Source: an uncultured Christensenellaceae bacterium (lineage in GTDB: Bacteria > Bacillota > Clostridia > Christensenellales > Borkfalkiaceae). Taken from it: a stretch of DNA of 64,000 nt. A program made the position numbers and the translations under genes. The stretch is taken from contig CAJUJO010000001.1 of assembly GCA_910586675.1 (NCBI GenBank), positions 1-64,000 of the forward strand. The letters are read 5' to 3'. Shown here one piece after another: positions 43,487-51,511 of this stretch; positions within the stretch are counted from its first letter, which is position 1; each line of letters opens with the position of its first letter. Below the pieces are notes generated by a model. That model was not told the DNA's origin, searched no databases, and saw nothing but the letters and a program-made list of their open reading frames with translations.

Positions 43487-43696
43487 ATGAAAATAATTTT
43501 TACGGAACGGCTGAAAGAGCTCATGGAGGAGCACGGGCTCAATCAGGTGCGCCTTGCGGAAAAGGCGGGAGTGAAACAAAACACGATCAGCTCTTGGCTG
43601 TGCGGCAAGAAAGAGCCGAGCATCACTTCACTGTGGCTGCTCGCCGATTTTTTTAACGTAGAGATTGATTATCTCGTCGGCAGAAAAGAATATTAA
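43487..43696 (+). CDS. XRE-family (Cro/CI-type) small regulator
   Basis: 69 residues from the ATG behind GGGAG. One helix-turn-helix domain (LAEKAGVKQNTISSWLCGKKEP) and a short C-terminal helix ending DYLVGRKEY. It is the right size for a dimeric repressor and probably binds the adjacent palindrome, controlling itself and the divergent SHOCT gene. Confidence 0.88.
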   Translation: MKIIFTERLKELMEEHGLNQVRLAEKAGVKQNTISSWLCGKKEPSITSLWLLADFFNVEIDYLVGRKEY

Positions 43697-43749
43697 AATC
43701 GGTTTTTATAACGGGATGCAAAAAATCTTTCCTTATAAATCAAAAACGC

Positions 43750-43778
43750 TTGCCAATGTTTCCGTAATATGGTAAAAT
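43750..43778 (+). promoter_or_regulatory. Promoter of rpsB-tsf
   Basis: TTGCCA (43750-43755), 17-bp spacer, TAAAAT (43773-43778), leaving a leader of about 100 nt. Confidence 0.8.
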
Positions 43779-43809
43779 ACCATCGCTGTAAATACGCACC
43801 CTTTGCGTG

Positions 43810-43852
43810 CCGCCCTCCGTGTCCGTAAATTTTTCATGCGGATAACGGGCGG
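43810..43852 (+). promoter_or_regulatory. Structured rpsB leader, candidate S2 autoregulatory element
   Basis: CCGCCC (43810-43815) pairs with GGGCGG (43847-43852), enclosing an inner pairing TCCG (43822-43825) with CGGA (43839-43842). It lies between the promoter and the rpsB RBS, where S2 leaders are found in other bacteria; identity not confirmed. Confidence 0.45.
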
Positions 43853-43888
43853 AACCACACAAACAAGGGGAGGTAAACGGAGGAAATT

Positions 43889-44665
43889 ATGGCAGTTATC
43901 ACTATGAAGCAGCTTCTCGAAGCGGGCGTCCACTTCGGACACCAGACGAGAAAATGGAACCCCAAGATGAAGAAGTACATCTTCGCGGCGCGCCACGACA
44001 TTCACATCATCGACCTCGAACTGACGGCGAAGCTCATCGAAGAAGCGTACACGTTCATCGTGGAGCAGGTGAAGGCAGGCAAGAGCGTGCTCTTCGTCGG
44101 CACCAAGAAGCAGGCGCAGGACGCCATCAAGGAAGAGGCGGAGCGCTGCGGTCAGTACTACGTCAACTCCCGTTGGCTGGGCGGATGCCTTACCAACTTC
44201 AAGACCATTCGCGGCAGGATCGACTATCTCGAAAAGCTGGAAAGAATGGAACAGAGCGGCGAGTTCGAGCTTCTTCCCAAAAAGGAAGTCATCGGGCTGA
44301 AAAAGGAAATGGACAAGTTGCAGGAAAACCTCGGCGGCATCAAGAACATGCGCGGCATGCCCGGCGTGATGTTCGTCGTCGACCCGCATAACGAGGATAT
44401 CGCGGTCGCCGAAGCGCGCAAGCTGAACATTCCCATCGTCGCAATCACCGATACCAACTGCGATCCCGACCTCATCGACTACGTGATTCCCGGCAACGAC
44501 GACGCTATCCGCGCCATCAAGCTCATTTCTTCGGTCATCGCAAACGCGGTCATCGAAGCCAACCAGGGCGAGACGCCCGTCTATCCCGTTGCGGAAGGGG
44601 AAAAGGCGCCCGAGAGCATCGAGGAAGTCGTGGCGGCAGCGGAAGAGAGCGCCGTTTCCGAATAA
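43889..44665 (+). CDS. rpsB: Small ribosomal subunit protein uS2
   Basis: 258 residues. Family signatures: LLEAGVHFGHQTRKWNPKM near the N-terminus, FVGTKKQAQDAI, YYVNSRWLGGCLTNF, and PIVAITDTNCDPDLIDYVIPGNDDAIRAI. A Glu/Ala-rich tail follows, as is common. RBS GGAGGAAATT. First gene of the rpsB-tsf operon. Confidence 0.97.
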   Translation: MAVITMKQLLEAGVHFGHQTRKWNPKMKKYIFAARHDIHIIDLELTAKLIEEAYTFIVEQVKAGKSVLFVGTKKQAQDAIKEEAERCGQYYVNSRWLGGCLTNFKTIRGRIDYLEKLERMEQSGEFELLPKKEVIGLKKEMDKLQENLGGIKNMRGMPGVMFVVDPHNEDIAVAEARKLNIPIVAITDTNCDPDLIDYVIPGNDDAIRAIKLISSVIANAVIEANQGETPVYPVAEGEKAPESIEEVVAAAEESAVSE

Positions 44666-44700
44666 GCGGATAATTCTTTATAGTTTAAGGAGATAATAAA

Positions 44701-45612
44701 ATGGCATTTACTGCGAAAGACGTTATGACGCTCCGCGAACAGACGGGCGCGGGGATGATGGATTGCAAGCGCGCCCTTGTCGACGCGGACGGAGATATGG
44801 ATAAGGCGGCGGATCTGCTGCGCGAGCGCGGAATCGCAAAGGCGGCGAAGAAGGCTTCCCGCATTGCGGCGGAGGGCATCGTTTGCGCGTACGTTGCAAA
44901 CGGAACGGGCGTTCTCATCGAAGTCAACTGCGAATCCGACTTCGTTGCCAACGGCGAGAAATTCCACACCGTCGTCGAGACAATTGCAAAGCACGTTGCG
45001 GCGCACAAGCCCGCGAGCGTGGAAGAGCTCCTCGCACAGACGATGGAGGGCGGAAAGACGGTAGAGCTTTACGTTCAGGAACAGGTTGCGGTCATCGGAG
45101 AGAAAATTTCCGTTCGCCGTTTCACCGTATACGAAAGCAAGGGGCTCATCGAAACGTATATCCACATGGGCGGCACGCTCGGCGTTATGCTCGATTTCGA
45201 CTGCCCCGTGAACGAGACGACCAAGGAGCTCGCGCACAATATCGCCCTTCATACGGCGTTTTCCAAGCCTCAATACAAGACGGCTGCGGAAGTTTCCGCG
45301 GAAACGCTGGAAAAAGAGAAGGAAATTTTGAAAAAGGAAGTCCTCAACGAGGGCAAGCCCGAAGCCATCGCGGAAAAAATCGTTCTCGGCAAAATCAAAA
45401 AGTTCTACGAAGAGAACTGCTTGCTCGATCAGAAGTTCGTAAAGGACGACAAGGTTACTATTTCCCAGCTTATTGCGGACGCGGCGAAAAAGGCGGGCGC
45501 GCCCGTTTCCCTTAAAGCCTTCTGCTTCTACGTGATGGGTCAGGGCTTGGAAAAGAAGAACGAGGATCTGAGCGAGGAAGTCGCAAAACAAGTGGAATCC
45601 ATGAAGAAATAA
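44701..45612 (+). CDS. tsf: Elongation factor Ts
   Basis: 303 residues. N-terminal UBA-like domain (LREQTGAGMMDCKRALVDADGD) and core with the EF-Tu-contacting ESDFVA segment; the C-terminal core has HNIALHTAF. It exchanges GDP for GTP on EF-Tu. It follows rpsB by 35 nt and is closed by a terminator. Confidence 0.97.
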   Translation: MAFTAKDVMTLREQTGAGMMDCKRALVDADGDMDKAADLLRERGIAKAAKKASRIAAEGIVCAYVANGTGVLIEVNCESDFVANGEKFHTVVETIAKHVAAHKPASVEELLAQTMEGGKTVELYVQEQVAVIGEKISVRRFTVYESKGLIETYIHMGGTLGVMLDFDCPVNETTKELAHNIALHTAFSKPQYKTAAEVSAETLEKEKEILKKEVLNEGKPEAIAEKIVLGKIKKFYEENCLLDQKFVKDDKVTISQLIADAAKKAGAPVSLKAFCFYVMGQGLEKKNEDLSEEVAKQVESMKK

Positions 45613-45631
45613 TTTCGATTATGTTTTTACG

Positions 45632-45667
45632 AAAGACTTCTCCTGAAATAAGGGAAGTCTTTTTTTA
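45632..45667 (+). terminator. Terminator of rpsB-tsf
   Basis: AAGACTTC/GAAGTCTT stem with extra pairing CC/GG inside and a run of seven T's. Confidence 0.88.
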
Positions 45668-45746
45668 TCCCGCGCGATTCCGCGAATTTTTTGTAAAATT
45701 TTCCTTTCTTTTTATATTTTTTCGTGCTTTTTTTCCGCGGGTATGG

Positions 45747-45752
45747 TATACT
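45747..45752 (+). promoter_or_regulatory. Extended -10 promoter of pyrH
   Basis: TATACT preceded by TGG (extended -10, ATGGTATACT). The -35 position is a poor GTGCTT. It lies 27 nt before the pyrH ATG. Confidence 0.6.
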
Positions 45753-45778
45753 GTTAAAAACGGTATAAGGAGAGAGCT

Positions 45779-46486
45779 ATGCAGCCGAAATACAAACGGA
45801 TTCTGCTCAAACTTTCGGGCGAAGCGCTCGCGGGGGATAAGCGGTTCGGGCTGGACAGCGACGTCATATCCATGGTCGTCGATCAGCTCGTGCAGGTGCA
45901 TGAAATGGGCGTGGAGATTGCGCTCGTCATCGGCGGAGGCAACTTCTGGCGGGGCAGGCAGGGGACCAAGATGGACCGCACGACCGCCGATCATATGGGC
46001 ATGCTCGCCACGGTCATGAACTCGCTCGCCATGATGGACGCGATCGAGCAGAAGGGAATTCCCACGCGCGTGCAGACGGCGCTCAACATGATCTCCGTCG
46101 CCGAGCCGTACGTGCTCAGAAAGGCGCTTCATCACTTTGAAAAGGGGAGAATCGTCATCATGGCGTGCGGCACGGGCAATCCGTATTGCTCCACCGACAC
46201 GGCTGCGGCGCAGCGCGCCTGCGAGATCGACGCCGACGTTCTGCTTATGGCGAAGAATATCGATGGAATTTACGACAGCGACCCCAATACCAATCCGAAC
46301 GCCAAGAAGTTTGAAAAGCTCACCTTCGGCGACATCGTAAACAAGGGGTTAAAGGCTATGGACGCGACGGCGGCGACCATGTGCATGGAAAACGACGTAC
46401 CCGTGCTCGCGTTCGCGCTCAATGAAAAAAATTCTATTATCCGCGCCGTGTGCGGCGAAAATTTAGGCACGCTTATATCCAACTGA
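45779..46486 (+). CDS. pyrH: UMP kinase
   Basis: 235 residues, hexameric amino-acid-kinase fold. Signatures RILLKLSGEALAG, VIGGGNFWRG, and GTGNPYCSTDTAAAQRA. It phosphorylates UMP to UDP. It heads the conserved pyrH-frr-uppS-cdsA-dxr-rseP run. Confidence 0.97.
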   Translation: MQPKYKRILLKLSGEALAGDKRFGLDSDVISMVVDQLVQVHEMGVEIALVIGGGNFWRGRQGTKMDRTTADHMGMLATVMNSLAMMDAIEQKGIPTRVQTALNMISVAEPYVLRKALHHFEKGRIVIMACGTGNPYCSTDTAAAQRACEIDADVLLMAKNIDGIYDSDPNTNPNAKKFEKLTFGDIVNKGLKAMDATAATMCMENDVPVLAFALNEKNSIIRAVCGENLGTLISN

Positions 46487-46500
46487 AAAGGAGAAAAATC

Positions 46501-47073
46501 ATGATTGAGAACGAGAAAGTTGAAGAATTGTTTTTAGCGCTGGAAGACAAGCTGGAAAAGACGGTGAGCGTCCTTGCGGACGAATACGCCACCATTCGCG
46601 CGGGACGCGCTAATCCGCACGTGCTCGATAAATTGCAGGTGGAAGCGTACGGCGGAATGAGCCCTTTGAACCAGCTTGGCAACGTGTCCGCAGCAGACGC
46701 GCGCTGTCTCGTCGTCAGCCCGTGGGATAAATCGCTGCTCAAATCCATCGAAAAGGCCATTCAACAGTCCAATTTGGGGCTGAATCCCACCAACGACGGC
46801 AACGTCATCCGCCTCGTCTTTCCCGAACTTACCGAAGAGCGCAGAAAGGAGCTCGTCAAACAGGTGAAGAAGATGGGAGAGGATTCCAAGGTCGCTGCGC
46901 GCAACGTGCGCAAGGAAGCGATGGACGGCTTGAAGAAGATGAAGGCGAATAAGGAGCTCTCCGAAGACGAGCACGCGGGGCTGGAAACGGACGTGGAAAA
47001 AAAGATTTCCTCCGCGATTGAAGAGATCGAAAGATGCGTCGCGCAGAAAGAGAAGGAGCTGATGACCGTCTGA
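46501..47073 (+). CDS. frr: Ribosome recycling factor
   Basis: 190 residues from the ATG behind AAGGAGAAAAATC. Three-helix bundle signatures: ATIRAGRANPHVLDKL, YGG, VSPWDKSLLKSIEKAI, and VRKEAMDGLKKMKANKELSEDE. With EF-G it splits post-termination ribosomes. Its stop overlaps the uppS ATG (TGATG). Confidence 0.97.
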   Translation: MIENEKVEELFLALEDKLEKTVSVLADEYATIRAGRANPHVLDKLQVEAYGGMSPLNQLGNVSAADARCLVVSPWDKSLLKSIEKAIQQSNLGLNPTNDGNVIRLVFPELTEERRKELVKQVKKMGEDSKVAARNVRKEAMDGLKKMKANKELSEDEHAGLETDVEKKISSAIEEIERCVAQKEKELMTV

Positions 47074-47777
47074 TGAAGTCGGAACAGGGGCAACTCCCCA
47101 AGCACGTCGCAATTATCATGGACGGAAACGGACGCTGGGCGAAAAAGCGACTCTTGCCGCGCAGCGCGGGGCACCGCGCAGGATTAAAGCGTATGATTTC
47201 CCTTTCGGAACACATATTCCGCAGGGGAATCCCGTATGTTACTCTGTATGCGCTATCCGCGGAAAATCTTAACCGTCCGCAAGAGGAGCTCGACGCGCTC
47301 TTTTCCCTCTTCCGCGAATACTTTACGCAGAACGCGGAAACGCTGCGGAAAAAGGGGATACGGCTCAACGTAATCGGCGATACGGCGCTCCTTCCCGCGG
47401 ACGTAACCGAGATGATCGCTGCGGGAATCGAAAAGACGGCGGAAGGGAAGGCGGGCGTTTTAACGCTTGCCATCGGTTACGGTTCCCGACAGGAAATCGT
47501 AAGCGCCGTAAACGAAGCGGTGCGGGCGGGGAAGCCGGTTACGGCGGAAGAGTTTTCCCTTCTGCTCGGAACGGGCGGCATGCCCGATCCCGATCTGCTC
47601 ATCCGCACGGGCAGGGAGCTCCGCCTTTCCAATTTCCTCTTATGGCAGTCGGCCTATACAGAGCTGTATTTTACCGATAAGCTTTTCCCCGATTTTAAGA
47701 ACGCGGACGCCGATAAAGCCATCCGCAGTTATTTATTGCGCGAACGGAGATACGGCTCCGTCGGAAAAAACGATTAA
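47073..47777 (+). CDS. uppS: Isoprenyl transferase (undecaprenyl diphosphate synthase)
   Basis: 234 residues, cis-prenyltransferase. The catalytic Asp and phosphate loop lie in IMDGNGRWAKKR; further signatures are YALSAENLNRP and the C-terminal RTGRELRLSNFLLWQSAYTELYF. It makes the C55 lipid carrier for peptidoglycan. Start by 1-nt overlap with frr. Confidence 0.96.
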   Translation: MKSEQGQLPKHVAIIMDGNGRWAKKRLLPRSAGHRAGLKRMISLSEHIFRRGIPYVTLYALSAENLNRPQEELDALFSLFREYFTQNAETLRKKGIRLNVIGDTALLPADVTEMIAAGIEKTAEGKAGVLTLAIGYGSRQEIVSAVNEAVRAGKPVTAEEFSLLLGTGGMPDPDLLIRTGRELRLSNFLLWQSAYTELYFTDKLFPDFKNADADKAIRSYLLRERRYGSVGKND

Positions 47778-47808
47778 ACCGCCCGTTTGCGGGCTTGTAG
47801 GTAGGTAT

Positions 47809-48801
47809 ATGAATAACAACACAGCGGAAGAAAATTCGGAGATAAACGTGTCTCCCGTAAAGCCTCCGCGCGGTTCCGATCTGAAAAAGCGGACGATCAC
47901 GGCGGCGGTCTATATCCTCGTGCTCGTTGCCTTTTTCGTCTTAAAAATTACCGTAAATCTCGTATGTTTCGACGCACTCGTCCTCGTCTTTTCGGGGCTG
48001 GGCACGTATGAAATGCTTCGCGCGTTCCGCGGCAAGCTGCATAAATCGCAGCAGGTCGTCGTCATGGTGTTCGCACTTGCGATTATTCTCACGTACGCGG
48101 TTACCGACGCGGTTTATACGCAGATTTTCAAAGTTTCCCTCGATCCGACGACGGGGCGCAACTACGCACCGCACATAACCTTCGTGGTATTCATCGCGGG
48201 GCTTTCCGTTTTGTTCGGACTTTTGGTGTTCGCGCATCAAAACGTAACGTTGGAATCGACGGGCTGCGCGTGCCTTTGCTATCTCTATCCTTCGGTGTTT
48301 CTGCTTGTGCTTTCTTTCTGTAATCACATGCCGGAAAGTTCGGAAATCGCCATTTTGTTCGTGTTCGTCATCTGTCCGTTTGCCGATACCTTCGCCTTCC
48401 TGTTCGGGAAGCTGTTCGGTCGGTACCTTCCCGCGAAGATAGCGCCCTCCATCAGTCCCAACAAGACGGTGATCGGCTGCTTCGGCGGACTTTTGGGCGG
48501 CGCGGTCGGCGCGGTCGTCATCTTCTTCATCTATTACTGGCTGGGTCAATATTTCGAGTTCGGCGCGCTTACGCTCGATTGGATCAATCTCGTCTTCTAT
48601 ATCGGATTGGGCGTGCTGACCGCAGCGTTTACCGAATTCGGCGACCTCGTGGAGAGCGGCATCAAGCGCAAGCTCGGCATCAAGGACATGGGGAAGGTGC
48701 TTCCCGGACACGGCGGCGTGCTGGATCGGATCGATTCCACGCTGTATGCGAGCCTTATTGTCTGTCTCGTCGTCGTGGTTAAAATCATGATTACCGGTTA
48801 A
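47809..48801 (+). CDS. cdsA: Phosphatidate cytidylyltransferase
   Basis: 330 residues with about eight transmembrane helices. The C-terminal signature is present (FAFLFGKLFGR, SPNKTVIGCFGG, DLVESGIKRKLGIKDMG, PGHGGVLDRIDS). It makes CDP-diacylglycerol from CTP and phosphatidic acid and supplies the cardiolipin pathway (cls at 22 kb). RBS TAGGTAGGTAT. Confidence 0.95.
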   Translation: MNNNTAEENSEINVSPVKPPRGSDLKKRTITAAVYILVLVAFFVLKITVNLVCFDALVLVFSGLGTYEMLRAFRGKLHKSQQVVVMVFALAIILTYAVTDAVYTQIFKVSLDPTTGRNYAPHITFVVFIAGLSVLFGLLVFAHQNVTLESTGCACLCYLYPSVFLLVLSFCNHMPESSEIAILFVFVICPFADTFAFLFGKLFGRYLPAKIAPSISPNKTVIGCFGGLLGGAVGAVVIFFIYYWLGQYFEFGALTLDWINLVFYIGLGVLTAAFTEFGDLVESGIKRKLGIKDMGKVLPGHGGVLDRIDSTLYASLIVCLVVVVKIMITG

Positions 48802-48823
48802 AGGACATATAATACTATCGATT

Positions 48824-48850
48824 ACGTCCGCATATGCGGACGTTTTTTAT
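48824..48850 (+). terminator. Hairpin with T-run between cdsA and dxr
   Basis: ACGTCCGCATATGCGGACGT is fully self-complementary and is followed by TTTTTT, 12 nt before dxr. It is an intrinsic terminator or attenuator inside an otherwise continuous operon. Confidence 0.75.
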
Positions 48851-48861
48851 CCGAGGCTTTT

Positions 48862-49992
48862 ATGGTAAACATTGCACTCATCGGCTGTACGGGCAGCATT
48901 GGTCGGCAGGCCTGCGAAATCGTCCGCCGCTATCCCGAACGGTTCCGCTTTTCCGCGCTCGTCTGCGGAAAAGATAAGCGGGCGCTTTCCGCGCTTTGCG
49001 CGGAGTTCCGCCCCGATTTTGCCGCTCTTGCAAGCGGGGAAGAAATTCCCGGGCTCTCGCAAGGCACGCGGCAGTTGAAGGGGGAAGAAATTTTAAGCCG
49101 CGTTTTTGAAGGCTGCGGCGTCGCTATGATCGCAGCGGGCGGGTTTGCGGGGCTTTCCTATACGCTTCGCGCGGTGGAAGAGGGGAAACGAATTGCGCTC
49201 GCGAACAAAGAATCGCTCGTGTGCGGCGGGGAACTCGTCATGCGCGCCGCCGAAGAGAAGGGGATAGATCTTGTGCCCGTGGACAGCGAGCATTCGGCTA
49301 TTTTTCAGGCGCTTTCCTTCCGTCGCGATACGCCTTTTAAGCGGCTCGTGCTCACGGCGAGCGGAGGACCTTTCCGCAATTTCACCGAAAAGGAGCTTGC
49401 GAACGTTACCGCGGCGGACGCTCTCAAACATCCCACGTGGAATATGGGCGCGAAAATCACGGTAGACAGCGCCACCCTCCTGAACAAGGGGTACGAGGTG
49501 ATCGAAGCAAAGTGGCTGTATCATACGGAGTTCGATAAAATACAGGCGGTCGTGCACCCCGAAAGCATCGTGCATTCCCTCGTGTATTTCGAGGACGGCG
49601 CGGCAATCGCGCAGATGGGGTATCCCGATATGAAACTTCCTATTCAGCTTGCGCTTACCTATCCGCAGCGTTTGCCCTGCTGCCGGCAATTGGATTTGGA
49701 AAAAATCGGAACGCTTCGGTTCGAGCGCCTGCAAGAAGAAAAGTTTCCCTGCTATGCGTTGGCGCTCGCGGCGGGAAGAAGCGGGGGTACGGCGCCGACG
49801 GTGCTCAACGGCGCGGCGGAAGAAGCCGTCCGCGCATTTTTGCGGGGGGGAATATCTTTCCCAGCAATCGCAGAAACTATCGGGGAGGTTTTAAGCCGTA
49901 TCCCGCGCGAAGAAGCGGAGAGCTTGGAAGTCCTGCAACGGGCGGACGACTTAGCGCGGAAAACGGCTGCGGAAATCATCTATGTTAAATAA
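48862..49992 (+). CDS. dxr: 1-deoxy-D-xylulose 5-phosphate reductoisomerase
   Basis: 376 residues. NADPH-binding GCTGSIGRQACEIV, ANKESLVCGGELV, metal- and substrate-binding PVDSEHSAIFQ and NMGAKITVDSATLLNKG. It makes 2-C-methyl-erythritol 4-phosphate, so this organism uses the MEP isoprenoid pathway that supplies UppS. The stop lies 11 nt inside rseP. Confidence 0.96.
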   Translation: MVNIALIGCTGSIGRQACEIVRRYPERFRFSALVCGKDKRALSALCAEFRPDFAALASGEEIPGLSQGTRQLKGEEILSRVFEGCGVAMIAAGGFAGLSYTLRAVEEGKRIALANKESLVCGGELVMRAAEEKGIDLVPVDSEHSAIFQALSFRRDTPFKRLVLTASGGPFRNFTEKELANVTAADALKHPTWNMGAKITVDSATLLNKGYEVIEAKWLYHTEFDKIQAVVHPESIVHSLVYFEDGAAIAQMGYPDMKLPIQLALTYPQRLPCCRQLDLEKIGTLRFERLQEEKFPCYALALAAGRSGGTAPTVLNGAAEEAVRAFLRGGISFPAIAETIGEVLSRIPREEAESLEVLQRADDLARKTAAEIIYVK

Positions 49993-51280
49993 TCTTTTAT
50001 CGGCGGCGGACGTCTGGCGGACGATAGGCTCCGTTTTGCTCGCCATTTTGATTTTGCTTGTCATGATAACGATCCACGAATTCGGGCATTACATCGCGGG
50101 CAAGATCTTTCATTTCAAAATCAACGAATTTTCCATCGGGTTCGGACCCGCGCTCTTTAAGAAAAAGAACAAAAAGACGGGCGAGTTATTCGCCGTCCGT
50201 CTGATTCCGCTCGGCGGTTACTGCGCGTTCGATGGCGAAGACGGGCTGGAAGAAGAGGAGAATGGAAAAAAGGAAGCGCTTCCCGAACCTTTTGACGAAG
50301 CTACCGAAACGGGGATGAAGGAGAGCGCGGAGCGCGTCGAAGGGGATGACCCGCAGCAGAACGCGGAAGTTCCGCAGGCGGAAACGGTAGAACAAAAAGA
50401 GCCGCACCCCGACGCATTTACAAAGAAGCCCCCTTGGCAGCGCATTATCGTGCTCGTGGCGGGCGCGATCATGAATTATCTGCTCGCGCTTGTCCTTATC
50501 ATGATCGGAATTACCGCATACGGGCAGACGATGGTCATGGCGTACGAAGTAAAAGCGGGGGAAGGCGCATACGCCGAATACAGCTTACAGGATCGGGATG
50601 TCTTTTTGCAAGCCGAAGGGAAAAATCTATACCTTACGACGGACATCGCCCGCGCCGTGAACGGCAAAAAACAGGGCGATTTGGTGAAGTTCCGCGTTTC
50701 CCGCGTGGTCGGTAAGACGACGGACGGTAAAAATATCCGCGAAGAGCAGGAAATATCCGTTATGCTCCGTGCGGATGCCGCGGTTACAAACAGTTCTGAT
50801 TTGAAAAGCGTATGGGATGCGCTCGGCATCCGGAATACCGCGGAAGAGGGCGTAGAGGGCGGCGGACTTCAACTGTATTCCACCGTTTACCGTTTCGGAT
50901 TCTGGGAGAGCGTTGGGCGTTCGTTCGTATACTCTTTCAAAATCGCAGGTTCGATCTTTCAGGTGCTCGGCGAGCTCCTCACGGGCAGATTAGGGCTTTC
51001 GGCGTTCGGAGGCCCCGTTACGACCATTACGATGACTTCACAGATGGTTTCGCAGGGTTTCCGTTCTTTCCTTGAAATTGCGGGCTTTATCGGCGTCAAT
51101 CTCGCCGTGTTTAATCTTTTGCCCATTCCCGCCCTCGACGGCAGCAAGGTGATTTTTACCGCAATCGAATGGGTGCGCAAAAAGCCCATAAGCCGCAAAG
51201 TCGAAGCAATCATCCACGGCGTGGGATTTATTCTTCTGCTCGGGTTCGCCGTGCTCGTCGATATTCTGCAATTCATATAA
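49982..51280 (+). CDS. rseP: Site-2 intramembrane metalloprotease RseP/RasP with acidic insertion
   Basis: 432 residues. The active-site HEFGH (residues 32-36) is in the first helix, the distal ligand is in NLLPIPALDGSKV near the C-terminus, and one PDZ region lies between. It cleaves anti-sigma factors and other membrane proteins. After IPLGGYCAFDGEDG an acidic, low-complexity stretch of about 58 residues (about 88-145, rich in Glu, Pro and Gln) is inserted before the usual KKPPWQRIIVLVAGAIMN helix. Relatives have a much shorter linker there. It begins 11 nt inside dxr. Confidence 0.94.
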   Translation: MLNNLLSAADVWRTIGSVLLAILILLVMITIHEFGHYIAGKIFHFKINEFSIGFGPALFKKKNKKTGELFAVRLIPLGGYCAFDGEDGLEEEENGKKEALPEPFDEATETGMKESAERVEGDDPQQNAEVPQAETVEQKEPHPDAFTKKPPWQRIIVLVAGAIMNYLLALVLIMIGITAYGQTMVMAYEVKAGEGAYAEYSLQDRDVFLQAEGKNLYLTTDIARAVNGKKQGDLVKFRVSRVVGKTTDGKNIREEQEISVMLRADAAVTNSSDLKSVWDALGIRNTAEEGVEGGGLQLYSTVYRFGFWESVGRSFVYSFKIAGSIFQVLGELLTGRLGLSAFGGPVTTITMTSQMVSQGFRSFLEIAGFIGVNLAVFNLLPIPALDGSKVIFTAIEWVRKKPISRKVEAIIHGVGFILLLGFAVLVDILQFI

Positions 51281-51470
51281 CGAATGCGCGCAGCAGCGCT
51301 CCGCTTTACCGGCGGGGCGCTGATTGCATTCAAAAAACGCAATATCCCCGATAAACGAAATAAGCGGACGTTAAGCAAAATTCAAAAAGCTTTTCTGCGG
51401 AAGTTGTGAAAATACTCAAGCTATTTCCGTGGAAGAAGCGGAAAAGTAAAAAATTAGGGGTAAAAAATAA

Positions 51471-51502
51471 AAGCCCGCGGGGTAACCCGCGGACTTTTTT
51501 CT
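51471..51502. terminator. Bidirectional terminator between rseP and thiT
   Basis: Stem AAGCCCGCGGG/CCCGCGGACTT (one mismatch) with loop GTAA and T-runs on both sides. A second strong hairpin (CAGCGCTCCGC/GCGGGGCGCTG) lies just after rseP at about 51293-51325 without a T-run. Otherwise the 230 bases between the two genes hold nothing I can assign. Confidence 0.85.
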
Positions 51503-51511
51503 TCGGGAAAT

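Noticed and set aside
51284..51412. 42-codon basic frame after rseP
   Set aside because: It lacks an RBS and runs through a strong hairpin; it is probably chance.
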